This document shows positions 16,983 through 24,317 of a stretch of DNA of 64,000 nt, one piece after another. Origin of the DNA: Thiohalocapsa sp. ML1 (GTDB taxonomy: Bacteria > Pseudomonadota > Gammaproteobacteria > Chromatiales > Chromatiaceae). Below the pieces are notes generated by a model. The model was given only the letters and a program-made list of their open reading frames with translations. It was not told where the DNA came from and ran no database searches. Location of the stretch: positions 62,001 through 126,000 of the forward strand of contig NZ_JABX01000006.1 of NCBI RefSeq assembly GCF_001469165.1, written 5' to 3'. Made by a program: the position numbers and the translations under genes. Each line of letters begins with the position of its first letter. Positions within the stretch are counted from its first letter, which is position 1.

Positions 16983-17555
16983 GGGTCCGCCCGGAAGGGC
17001 ACGTTTCTAGGTGCCGACGCTATCGGCGTTTTCTCGTTAAGTCAAGGGCTTGCCCGGCATGCTGCTCGGGCGGCCAGCCCTTTGGACGCCGGTCTATCCC
17101 ACTTTTGAGCGGTTGGCGTGGGCTCAGGCGCGCAAATGCTAATGGTGCGTTTTGCACCATTCTTCCGACTCCAATCCTGCCGCAGCGTTGCGTTCTCGTG
17201 CCCACGGGGCTGGGTGGCGAATCGTTCGGATGACAGGACGCGGGGGTAGCGACCAAGCTTCTCGCCTCGGCGCCTGAAACAGACCCTTTACGGCGGTGGC
17301 CGCAGCGGCTTGCGCCGTCCGCGCCGCTTGGTTGGTTTCTGGACGACGCCGGCACAAACGGTCGCGTGACGATTCGATGCATGCCATAGGGAGCAACTCA
17401 GGCACTCGCCTGAGCCCTGCCCCTCCGCACGGCGCGACCAACGAAGGCACAACTGAGGCCGTCGTCACCAGCAGCGGCGAGGTGCTGGTCCGACAGCCCG
17501 ATGGCTCCGCGCACCGCATCCGCGGGCGTGAGCTGCTCGGCGGCGAGTGACGTGC
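16983..17555. other. Non-coding stretch between att remnant and transposase remnant
   Basis: No conserved gene is recognisable. The only structure noted is a short hairpin AATGGTGC-GTTTT-GCACCATT near 17141-17161. Open frames here (for example a plus-strand one ending at 17550) have no recognisable motif and composition unlike a normal protein. Confidence 0.5.
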
Positions 17556-17559
17556 GGAT

Positions 17560-17752
17560 GACGTAGAGGCGTCGGCGCTGTTGCCGGGGAATGCCGAGAT
17601 CGCCACCGGGCAGCCGCGCGCATCGGTGAGCAGCCCGCAGTTGACCGGCAGCGTGCCGCGCTTGCCGTCGCGCGATTACACGCGCGCCGCCAGCGGGCAG
17701 GTCTTGCCCTTGAAGTAGCTTGAGGACAGGTCATAGAGCAACGCCCTGGCCG
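17560..17752 (-). mobile_element. IS1634-like transposase remnant
   Basis: Read on the minus strand, one frame gives ARALLYDLSSSYFKGKT, then TCPLAARV, a stop codon TAA, then SRDGKRGTLPVNCGLLTDA and RGCPVAISAFPGNSADAST. This is the YDLSSSYFEG...YSRDGK...VNYGLLTDARGCPVAV segment around a catalytic Asp of IS1634-family DDE transposases. The stop replaces a conserved Tyr. Homology ends on both sides within about 200 bases, while full transposases exceed 500 residues. No terminal inverted repeats are seen. It is a dead fragment. Confidence 0.8.
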
Positions 17753-17877
17753 CCACCCGCGCGCCAAAATCTGCTCGTCGTCAGGTCAAGCCCCAAGGAC
17801 GCAGCGTGAACTATGCGGAACGTGTCCGACCGGCGCGGGCCGGCGTCCCGCCGCCCGGTAGCGCGCCCCGGCAGGCG

Positions 17878-18087
17878 TCAGCCGCACAGCATCTGCTCGA
17901 TCTCTTCCGGGCTCAGCTCCGCGAGCAGCCGCTCGAGCTCCTGCACCTGCATGGCGTCGCCGAGCACCTCTACGCCGTCCGCCGAGGCGCGGATGCGCAG
18001 CCGCAGGCGCCGTCCGCGCGGGTCGGCGGCGTAGTCCTCGGGTTGAATCAGGTCGGGCAGGTCCGCGACGAAGCGCCGTGCGGTCAT
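17878..18087 (-). CDS. Small protein linked to the radical SAM gene
   Basis: A 69-residue acidic protein. A beta-rich N-terminal half (RRLRLRIRASADGVEVLGDA) is followed by an amphipathic helix, QELERLLAELSPEEIEQMLCG, that ends in a Cys-Gly. It starts six bases after the stop of the radical SAM gene, so the two are surely co-expressed. I do not recognise the family. A short partner ending in CG beside a radical SAM enzyme could be a substrate or a regulator, but that is conjecture; a plain accessory protein is as likely. Confidence 0.65.
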   Translation of the reverse strand: MTARRFVADLPDLIQPEDYAADPRGRRLRLRIRASADGVEVLGDAMQVQELERLLAELSPEEIEQMLCG

Positions 18088-18093
18088 GTCGTT

Positions 18094-19140
18094 TCAGCTC
18101 CAGACCCCGGCGAGGGGTCGCCCGCAAGCCGGGCAGCCGTCGCCGTGGAGTCGGTTGTCGGTGAGGCGCCAGCGCCCGCGCTCGATCAGCGCGGCGCCGC
18201 AGCCGGGGCAGCAGGTGCGCCTGCCCGCGTCGCCGAGGGCGCGCTCCACGTAGACGTGGCGCAGGCCCAGATCCCGCGCCATCGCCACCGCGTCCGCCAG
18301 CAGGGCCGGCGGCGTCGGCGGCAGCGCGGCGAGCCGATGCTCCGGCAGGAAGCGTACCAGATGCCAGGGCGTCTCCGGCCCCAGGGCCAGCACCCGGCGG
18401 GCCGTGGCGCGGATGGCCGCGGGCCGGTCATTGATGCCGTGGATCAGCGGCGTGCTCACCTCCAGCCAGACCCCGTGCCCGCGCAGCCCCTCCAGCGTCG
18501 CCAGCACCGGCGCCAGCGGTGCGCCGGTGAGGCGCCGGTGGCTCGCGTCGTCCGCGCACTTGAGGTCGACATTCACGGCGGCGAGGCAGGGCGCGAGCAG
18601 GTCCAGCGCCGCCCGGGTCAGATAGCCGTTCGACTTCCACAGGATCGGCACCGCGCCGCCCTGCGCCTGCGCCGCCTGGTGCAGCGCCAGCGTCAGCTCC
18701 GCGGCGAGCCCCGGCTCCGAGTAGGACAGCGCGATGCCCGCGCCGCGCGCCGCGGCCGCCGCCAACAGCGCGGCCGGGTCCGCCGCGGCGCCGGTCCAGG
18801 GCAGGTCCGCGTCCCGGCCGTACTGCGACAGCGGGGCATTCAGGCAGTAGTCGCAGCGGAAGGTGCAGCCCGGCGCGGCCAGGGTCAGGGTCGGCAGCCC
18901 CGGGCGAAAGTGATACAGGGGCTTGCGCTCCACCGGCTGCCAGTGCCGCACCGCGCTCGCGAAGGTCGCCGTCTCCAGCACCCCGCCGCGCCGCCGGCGC
19001 ACCCGGCACGCGCCCGGCCCATCCGCCGGCAGCACGCACGCGCTCGGGCAGAGGTCGCAGACCAGCCGCCCCCCGTCCCGGTGCCACAGCACCGCCGGCC
19101 GCCAGCTCGGCCCGCCCGCGTCCTGCCCCGCGTCGCTCAT
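18094..19140 (-). CDS. Radical SAM protein (AmmeMemoRadiSam/pyruvate-formate-lyase-activase-like)
   Basis: A 348-residue radical SAM enzyme. An N-terminal cysteine region (RLVCDLCPSACVLPADGPGACRV, split here by linkers) resembles the leader of AmrS-like proteins. The [4Fe-4S] cluster motif is C-T-F-R-C-D-Y-C near residue 96, in the GCTFRCDYCLN context. A C-terminal zinc-ribbon-like region has TCCPGCGAALIERGR and DGCPACGRPL. The LYHFRPGLPTLTLAAPGC and STPLIHGINDRPA segments fit the same subgroup. Such enzymes generate a deoxyadenosyl radical, but the substrate of this branch is not established. It is followed by a 69-residue partner gene and preceded by a long repeat. The Memo and AMMECR1 partners common in other genomes are not in this window. 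Confidence 0.82.
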   Translation of the reverse strand: MSDAGQDAGGPSWRPAVLWHRDGGRLVCDLCPSACVLPADGPGACRVRRRRGGVLETATFASAVRHWQPVERKPLYHFRPGLPTLTLAAPGCTFRCDYCLNAPLSQYGRDADLPWTGAAADPAALLAAAAARGAGIALSYSEPGLAAELTLALHQAAQAQGGAVPILWKSNGYLTRAALDLLAPCLAAVNVDLKCADDASHRRLTGAPLAPVLATLEGLRGHGVWLEVSTPLIHGINDRPAAIRATARRVLALGPETPWHLVRFLPEHRLAALPPTPPALLADAVAMARDLGLRHVYVERALGDAGRRTCCPGCGAALIERGRWRLTDNRLHGDGCPACGRPLAGVWS

Positions 19141-19205
19141 CGCATCGACCTCCGAATCAGGTGGTGGACAAGGGCGATTCCGCCGGCTCGCGGCGCCAGG
19201 CGCCG

Positions 19206-19748
19206 CCTTGCCTTCCGGTGCCGAGGCTCACCCTTTCCTTCTGGTGCCGAGGCTCCGCCTCGGCACCGGGCGCGGCGGCTCTGCCGCCAGTGCGCGGCGC
19301 CGGGGCGGCAGAGCCGCGAAGAGGCGTACCGAGGCAGAGCCTCGGTACGAGCTGAAAAAAGAAGGCTCGGCTCGCACGGAGGCACGGAGACACGGAGAAG
19401 AGAAGAATTCTGCCTCCGTGGTCGCCGTGGCTTTGCGGCTCCGTGTGAGCCCTTCTTCCTTCTGGTGCCGAGGCGGAGCCCTGGAAGGGCGTCCAGGCCA
19501 GCGGCACGGCGCGGCGTTGACGCACCGGCACGATGCGGCCGGTGGCGCCTTCGAGCTCCAGCAGGTCCGGCGGGACATCGAGCCCCATGACGTGCCGCAG
19601 TCTGCCTCGGCACGCCTATTCGCGGCTCTGCCGCCCCGCGCTGCGCGCCGTTCCCGCGCCTGAGCGCACCTGAGCGCCTGAGCGCACCTGGGCGCAGAGC
19701 GCCCGCGGACGCGCGACACCGCTGGAGCGGTGTCGCGAGAGTGAATGA
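19206..19748. repeat. Long composite repeat, copy 1 (paired with 28409-28971)
   Basis: About 540 bases nearly identical to 28409-28971. It contains a palindromic GGTGCCGAGGCTCC/GGAGCCTCGGCACC element with its CGGCTCTGCCGCC companion, an A-rich ACGGAGGCACGGAGACACGG segment and a fragment of the E1-like gene (19491-19600). It ends with a GCGACACCGCTGGAGCGGTGTCGC palindrome (19715-19738). It has no gene of its own and cuts off the PIN toxin gene at its right edge. Confidence 0.85.
19491..19600 (-). pseudogene. Fragment of an E1-like (ThiF-fold) gene, copy 1
   Basis: On the minus strand this segment encodes MGLDVPPDLLELEGATGR, IVPVRQRR and then directly AVPLAWTPFQG. It matches residues about 218-243 and 278-287 of the intact E1-like protein at 40923-42002, with the stretch between them deleted. 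The same internal deletion is present at 28690-28809, so both fragments descend from one rearranged copy carried inside the long repeat. Confidence 0.85.
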
Positions 19749-19985
19749 CTGCTGCAGGCGACCCACAAGGCCATGATCAACGACCGGCCGGATCTCGATC
19801 CAGGATGCCGTTCGGGCGGCCACCGCGCCCGGAATCTGATCACCATGGTCGGTCAGCTCCCGGAATACGGCCTCCGGAATCACGATACGACCGAAGATAC
19901 GTTGCATCAGGTCCAGCCGACCCACCGCGGCCAGGTTTGTAACAGCGGTGGTATCGCTCACGTGAACGGGCGGCGATCGACTCAT
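19749..19985 (-). pseudogene. Truncated DUF3368/PIN-like toxin
   Basis: The first 79 residues are a PIN-fold RNase toxin of the DUF3368 type: HVSDTTAVTNLAAVGRLDLM carries the first metal-binding Asp, and IFGRIVIPEAVFRELTDHG is the next conserved helix-strand. After GRLQQ the frame runs into the long repeat, so the second half with the remaining acidic residues is lost (family length about 150-160). The ATG overlaps the antitoxin stop (ATGA), the classic toxin-antitoxin arrangement. The toxin is almost surely inactive. A shorter fragment of the same toxin start lies at 28364-28402. Confidence 0.82.
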
Positions 19986-20227
19986 GAATCGATGCCGCGT
20001 CGCAGTGTCTCCAGGTCGGCGTCGAGCGTCTCCTCGGGGTAGTAGAGGTCCACGCCGGCATGAGCCAGCAGACGTTGAAACGCGATCTCGCTGAGCCCGG
20101 TTATCCTGCAGCCGTGACCGAGCGTGATCCTGCCGTCTCGATAGAGTGTGATGGCGAGTGCCTCCAGCAGCGCCTGCTCATCCAGGCTCTGGCCGATGAG
20201 GATCTCGTCCGGAATCGTCAGTTGCAT
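19982..20227 (-). CDS. UPF0175 family antitoxin
   Basis: An 81-residue UPF0175 protein: MQLTIPDEILIGQSLDEQAL at the start, then ALAITLYRDGRITLGHGCRI and an HTH-like GLSEIAFQRLLAHAGV. These small proteins are antitoxins paired with DUF3368 PIN toxins; the HTH-like part probably binds the operon promoter. Its stop overlaps the ATG of the broken toxin. With the toxin truncated, the antitoxin is an orphan, which may persist as a repressor or anti-toxin against related systems. Confidence 0.85.
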   Translation of the reverse strand: MQLTIPDEILIGQSLDEQALLEALAITLYRDGRITLGHGCRITGLSEIAFQRLLAHAGVDLYYPEETLDADLETLRRGIDS

Positions 20228-20416
20228 CGTGTGGCTCCTGGAGTTGCGCGTGCCGACGCGCCGCCTCGGCTCTTCGCCTTGGCGGCTTTGCCGCCGGTTC
20301 TTCGCAGCCTGGCCGGGGTCGGTGCCAAGGAGGATTGAGGCTCACGCGGGGCACGGGGGCTTGATCATAACTCCGACCATCGCGTGGACGGTCCGCGAAG
20401 CGGACGACCCTACAGC

Positions 20417-23400
20417 TCACGCGATCAACCGTCCGATGGCCGCCGCCACGCGGCCGAGCTCGTCATGCCCCAGGCACTCCCAGCGCTCGCAGTGGCGGGC
20501 GAAGGCGGGGTGGGTGCGGGTGTCGCAGCGGTAGCTGTCGGGCGCGCTCGGGCGTTTCGGCGGCGGATAGCGGACGAACAGCGCCCGCAGGCCCGGCAGC
20601 GCCGGCAGGCGCTCGGCCTCCGCGGCGAAGAAGCAGTGGGTCAAGAGCAGCACGATGGGCGCGAGGGCGTCGCCGTCGAGCCCGGCGAGCAGGGCCCGGG
20701 CCTTGGTTAGGCAGGCGACGGGGTCCGCGGGCTCCAGGGTGCGGGCGGTGAGGATCTCGAGCCGCCCGGCCGGGTGGTCCAGCAGGTGCAGCTGGTGCGC
20801 GCCGGTGCCGAGCAGCACGGCGGGGATGCGCCGGTGCGCCAGGGTCTCTGCCAGGGCATAGGCGCCGGGGCGGGTGAGGGCCTCCACCGGGCCGTAGCAG
20901 GCGGGGCCGGTGTCGAGCAGGATCAGCGTCGGGCGCAGCCGCGGCGGCTCGCGGCCGGTGCGGGCGCGATACAGCAGGCCGCCGTTCAGGTGCCGATGCA
21001 GCAGCAGCGCCGGCGGCAGCGCGAGCTGCGAGGGCAAGAGCGCCGTCACCGGCCCGCGGCTGGCGAGCCCGGCGCGGTCAAAGCCGGCGCCGCCGCCCTG
21101 CGCCGGCCCGGCCTCCACCGGCGCGATGCGGGTCGCGAGCAGCCGGCGCTGCGGCGCGGCCAGCGCCGGCAGGTGCCCGACGCGGTGGCGCAGCCGCAGC
21201 ACCAGGCCCGGGTCGGCGGCCAGCGCCCGCGGGCCCAGCGCCGCCAGCAGGGCCAGCAGCCGCTCGTCCACCGCGGCCAGGGCCGGCAGCAGAAAGCCCA
21301 CCGGCGGCGGCGGCGCCGCGGCCGGCACCGCCGGCGCGCACAGCGCCGCGTGCAGGCGCTCGGCGAGTTGGCTTGGGGCGAGCGCCGCGGCGGCGTCGGC
21401 CCCCCCGTGGGTGCGGCTTCCAGCCGCGAGCGGCGGCGCCCAGGCCGCACCGCCCGGCCAGGGCCCATCCCGATTGCTGAGCAGCAGCGCCAGCAGCGCG
21501 GGCCAGGCGCCGCCGGGCCAGCGCAGGGCGCGCAGCCGGGCGAGGCCGGGGTGCACCGCCACCGGCGCCAGCGGGCCGTCGGGCTCGGCGGCGGGGGGCA
21601 GCCGCCCGGAGAGCAGCGCATGCAGGTCCGCGAGCAGCGACAGCGGGCAGTCGATGCCGAGGCGGTGCAGGGCGGACCACAGGCGCGGGAGTGGGGCGAG
21701 GGCGGCGGGGATGACTGTGGGTGCCGCCGCGGGAGCTGAGGTGGGAGCGGCCTCCGGCCGCGCCGCGCCGACGCCCGTTGCCGGCTCGGCCGCGATCGCT
21801 TCGTCCGCGGCCGACGGGACGCTGGAGCGTCCGCCCTGGCTCCCACGCTGGAGCGTGGGAGCGAGGTGGGCTGGGCGGCCTGGGCTTGCCGCGCGCGCCG
21901 GCAGGCTGTCGCGGGTGTCCCAGAGGCGGAGCCCATCCCCGGCGCAGGCGGCGGCGAGGAAGGCGCCGTCCGGGGACCAGGTGAGGTGGCTCCCATACCC
22001 GCGCTCGAAGCGGAAGCAGTGCAGCTCGGCGCCGGTGGCCGGGTCCCAGAGGCGCACGGTCTGATCGCTGGAGGCCGAGGCGAGCCGCTGGCCGTCCGGG
22101 CTGAAGCGCAGGCAGAAGGCGGCCTTGGTGTGGCCGGTCAGCCGCCGGACCTCGCGGGCGGGGCTGGTCTGCGCGCCGGCGCCAGGCCCGGGCAGGTCGG
22201 CCCAGAGGCGGATGCTCGGGTCGGCGGTTGCGCCCGCCGAGGCGAGGAGCCCCGCGGCCGGGCCGTGCCGCGGCGCGAAGGCGACGGACCAAACGTTGTC
22301 CGCGTGCCCCGCCAGCACCCCGAGGGCGCCGCCGCGGTCCGGATTCCAGAGCCGGACGCGTTGGTCGCCACCGCCCGAGGCGAGCAGCCGCCCGTCGGCG
22401 CTGAAGGCGACGGTGAGGGCGGCGCCGCGCTGGCCCTCCAGCCGCGCGACCTCGCGGCCGGCGCGCGGGTCCCAGAGCCGCACCGTGCCGTCGTCCGATG
22501 CGGAGGTCAGCAGCGCCGGCGCGGTGGCGTCGCCGGGGCGGAGCGCGATGGACCAGACCGTACCCTCGTGACCGGTCATGCGCCGCACCTCGGCGCCGCC
22601 GGCCGGGTCCTGGATGCGGATGCTGCGATCATAGGAGCAGGACAGCAGGCCCAGGTCCGGGTCCGGCAGCAGGTCCGTGATCCAGTCCTGATGCGCGCGG
22701 GTCTCCCACAGCAGGCGGCCGTCGGCGAGGTCCCAGGCGCGCAGCCGGCCGCCGAAATCGCCGCTGTAGGCCCGGCGCCCGTCGGGGCTCAGCGCGACGG
22801 CCGTGACCCGATCGTCGTCCGTCCCGCCGCCGAGCCGCCCGAGCGAGCCCGGCGTGGCGTCGTTCGGCAGCCCGGTCGGCACCCAGGGCGGGGGCGGCGC
22901 GGGCTCGGGGTCCGGCGCCGGCGCGCGCCCGACCGTGCGCGCCTGACGCGCGAGCCAGTGCGCGAGGCTCGGCTCGGTGCGCAGCGCCGCCGGCCGCGCC
23001 GGCTGCACCAGGTCCGTGCAGTCCCAGAGGCAGACGCTGCCGTCTTCGGACACGGAGGCCAGGGTGCCGTCGGGGGCGAAGGCGACGGACCAGACGAAAT
23101 TCTCGTGCGCGTCGAGCCGTGCCAGCTCGCGGCCGGTCTCGGCGTCCCAGAGGCGGACGGTCTTGTCCCCTGAGCCGGAGGCGAGGATGGGCCGGCCCGC
23201 GCCCGGGGCGAAGGCGACGGAGATGACTTCGCGCTTGTGCCCGGTCAGCACCCACAGCTCCCGGCCGCTGTGCGGGTCCCAGAGGCGGATGGTCCGGTCG
23301 CTCGAGCCCGAGGCGAGCAGCGGGCGGTGCGGGTCCGGGGCGAAGGCGACCGACCAAACCACGTCGGAATGCCCCTCCAGCCGCCGCAGCTCGCGGCCGG

Positions 23401-23983
23401 TGGCGCAGTCCCAGAGCCGAACCGCACGGTCAGAGGAGCCGGAGGCGAGCAGCAGGCCGCCGGGGGCCGCCCGCGGGTCCGGGCTGAAGGCGACCGATCG
23501 GACCAAGTCCCAATGGCCTTCCAGCACGCGCACCTCGACCGCCCGTTCCGGGTCCCAAATCCTGATCGTGTAGTCGTGCGAACCCGAGGCCACAACAGTC
23601 TCCGATGCGCCCTCCCAGATCGCAACCGATGCCATCCAACCCGTGTGCCCCGCCAGACGGGCAAGCTCATCGCCGGTCTCTGCGTCCCAGAGCCAGATCG
23701 AGCAAGCATCGTGTCCGGACCCGGCAGCGACGAGCTGCCGGGCCCGTCTGTCGGTTCGGCGCCTCTCCGACGTAGCGACCGATATCACCCAGTTGTTTCC
23801 CACATCTCCACGCCAAACGACCTCGCCGGTACGGCTCATCTTGTACAGGGGGCTGTCATTGCCGCCGGCAAAGAGCCATTCCCCATCCGCCGACCAGGCG
23901 CAAGCGAGCAGCGGCGTCTCGCCCGGCCGAAAACGCCGCAGCAGCCGTGCGCCCCCCGCCGAGACCGCCTGCGACAGGGTCAT
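20417..23983 (-). CDS. WD40 beta-propeller protein with C-terminal vWA-like domain
   Basis: A 1188-residue protein. Residues about 15-700 hold some 13-14 WD40 repeats (for example GHSDVVWSVAFAPD...LASGSSDRTIRLWD), enough for two propellers split by a Pro/Ala-rich linker near residue 330-400. A second Ala/Pro linker follows; in it a palindromic repeat element is translated in frame as LAPTLQRGSQGG. The C-terminal 250 residues carry a vWA-like Rossmann unit, PTLILLDTGPACYGPVEAL, where the MIDAS DxSxS is degenerate (D-T-G-P-A), and IVLLLTHCFFAA. Its paralogue is at 29168-32788. MoxR-vWA-beta-propeller ternary systems pair such proteins with a MoxR ATPase, and one lies upstream in this cluster. 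ATG at 23983 chosen; a GTG three codons before is possible. Confidence 0.88.
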   Translation of the reverse strand: MTLSQAVSAGGARLLRRFRPGETPLLACAWSADGEWLFAGGNDSPLYKMSRTGEVVWRGDVGNNWVISVATSERRRTDRRARQLVAAGSGHDACSIWLWDAETGDELARLAGHTGWMASVAIWEGASETVVASGSHDYTIRIWDPERAVEVRVLEGHWDLVRSVAFSPDPRAAPGGLLLASGSSDRAVRLWDCATGRELRRLEGHSDVVWSVAFAPDPHRPLLASGSSDRTIRLWDPHSGRELWVLTGHKREVISVAFAPGAGRPILASGSGDKTVRLWDAETGRELARLDAHENFVWSVAFAPDGTLASVSEDGSVCLWDCTDLVQPARPAALRTEPSLAHWLARQARTVGRAPAPDPEPAPPPPWVPTGLPNDATPGSLGRLGGGTDDDRVTAVALSPDGRRAYSGDFGGRLRAWDLADGRLLWETRAHQDWITDLLPDPDLGLLSCSYDRSIRIQDPAGGAEVRRMTGHEGTVWSIALRPGDATAPALLTSASDDGTVRLWDPRAGREVARLEGQRGAALTVAFSADGRLLASGGGDQRVRLWNPDRGGALGVLAGHADNVWSVAFAPRHGPAAGLLASAGATADPSIRLWADLPGPGAGAQTSPAREVRRLTGHTKAAFCLRFSPDGQRLASASSDQTVRLWDPATGAELHCFRFERGYGSHLTWSPDGAFLAAACAGDGLRLWDTRDSLPARAASPGRPAHLAPTLQRGSQGGRSSVPSAADEAIAAEPATGVGAARPEAAPTSAPAAAPTVIPAALAPLPRLWSALHRLGIDCPLSLLADLHALLSGRLPPAAEPDGPLAPVAVHPGLARLRALRWPGGAWPALLALLLSNRDGPWPGGAAWAPPLAAGSRTHGGADAAAALAPSQLAERLHAALCAPAVPAAAPPPPVGFLLPALAAVDERLLALLAALGPRALAADPGLVLRLRHRVGHLPALAAPQRRLLATRIAPVEAGPAQGGGAGFDRAGLASRGPVTALLPSQLALPPALLLHRHLNGGLLYRARTGREPPRLRPTLILLDTGPACYGPVEALTRPGAYALAETLAHRRIPAVLLGTGAHQLHLLDHPAGRLEILTARTLEPADPVACLTKARALLAGLDGDALAPIVLLLTHCFFAAEAERLPALPGLRALFVRYPPPKRPSAPDSYRCDTRTHPAFARHCERWECLGHDELGRVAAAIGRLIA

Positions 23984-24317
23984 CCTGAGCACCGCACCGG
24001 CGCCGCCCGGGTCCGCCGGCCTTCAGCCGGCCGCGCGCGCCCTGCGGCACCGGCGGATGGACCGGGATGCCACGCCCGGCGACCGCCCGCGCCCGCGCCC
24101 CCGCACCAGCCCGGCCGCCGCCGATCCCGCATCGATCCGGACGATCGCCGAGCCGGCCGAAGGCCGCTGCGCCCAGCGCCCGCGAGCCGGCCGGCATCGC
24201 GACCGCCCGTCGCCCATCGCCAAGCCGTACCAAGCCACTGCATGGTCGGCGACCGAGCCGGGGACGCCTCGGGGCTAAAGGCCGCTCGCGGGCGCGGCCT
24301 CGGGTGCGCGCCGGGCC
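23984..24317. other. GC-rich gap between two cluster genes, no gene seen
   Basis: About 330 bases of very GC-rich sequence between the accessory protein and the WD40 gene. Short frames exist on both strands but show only Arg/Ala/Pro-rich shadow composition. No promoter or terminator is clear. Confidence 0.45.

Noticed and set aside
16934-17010. A full tRNA gene
   Set aside because: Only the anticodon arm onward is present; no D arm or 5' acceptor strand pairs with the 3' end.
17296-17550. Plus-strand 84-codon frame upstream of the transposase remnant
   Set aside because: No motif, odd composition, and it overlaps decayed transposase sequence on the other strand.
20774-22064. Long plus-strand frames opposite the WD40 genes (also near 24666-27347 and 34312-38917)
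   Set aside because: They are rich in Gly, Arg, Gln and Ala, have no domain motifs and mirror the strongly supported minus-strand genes.
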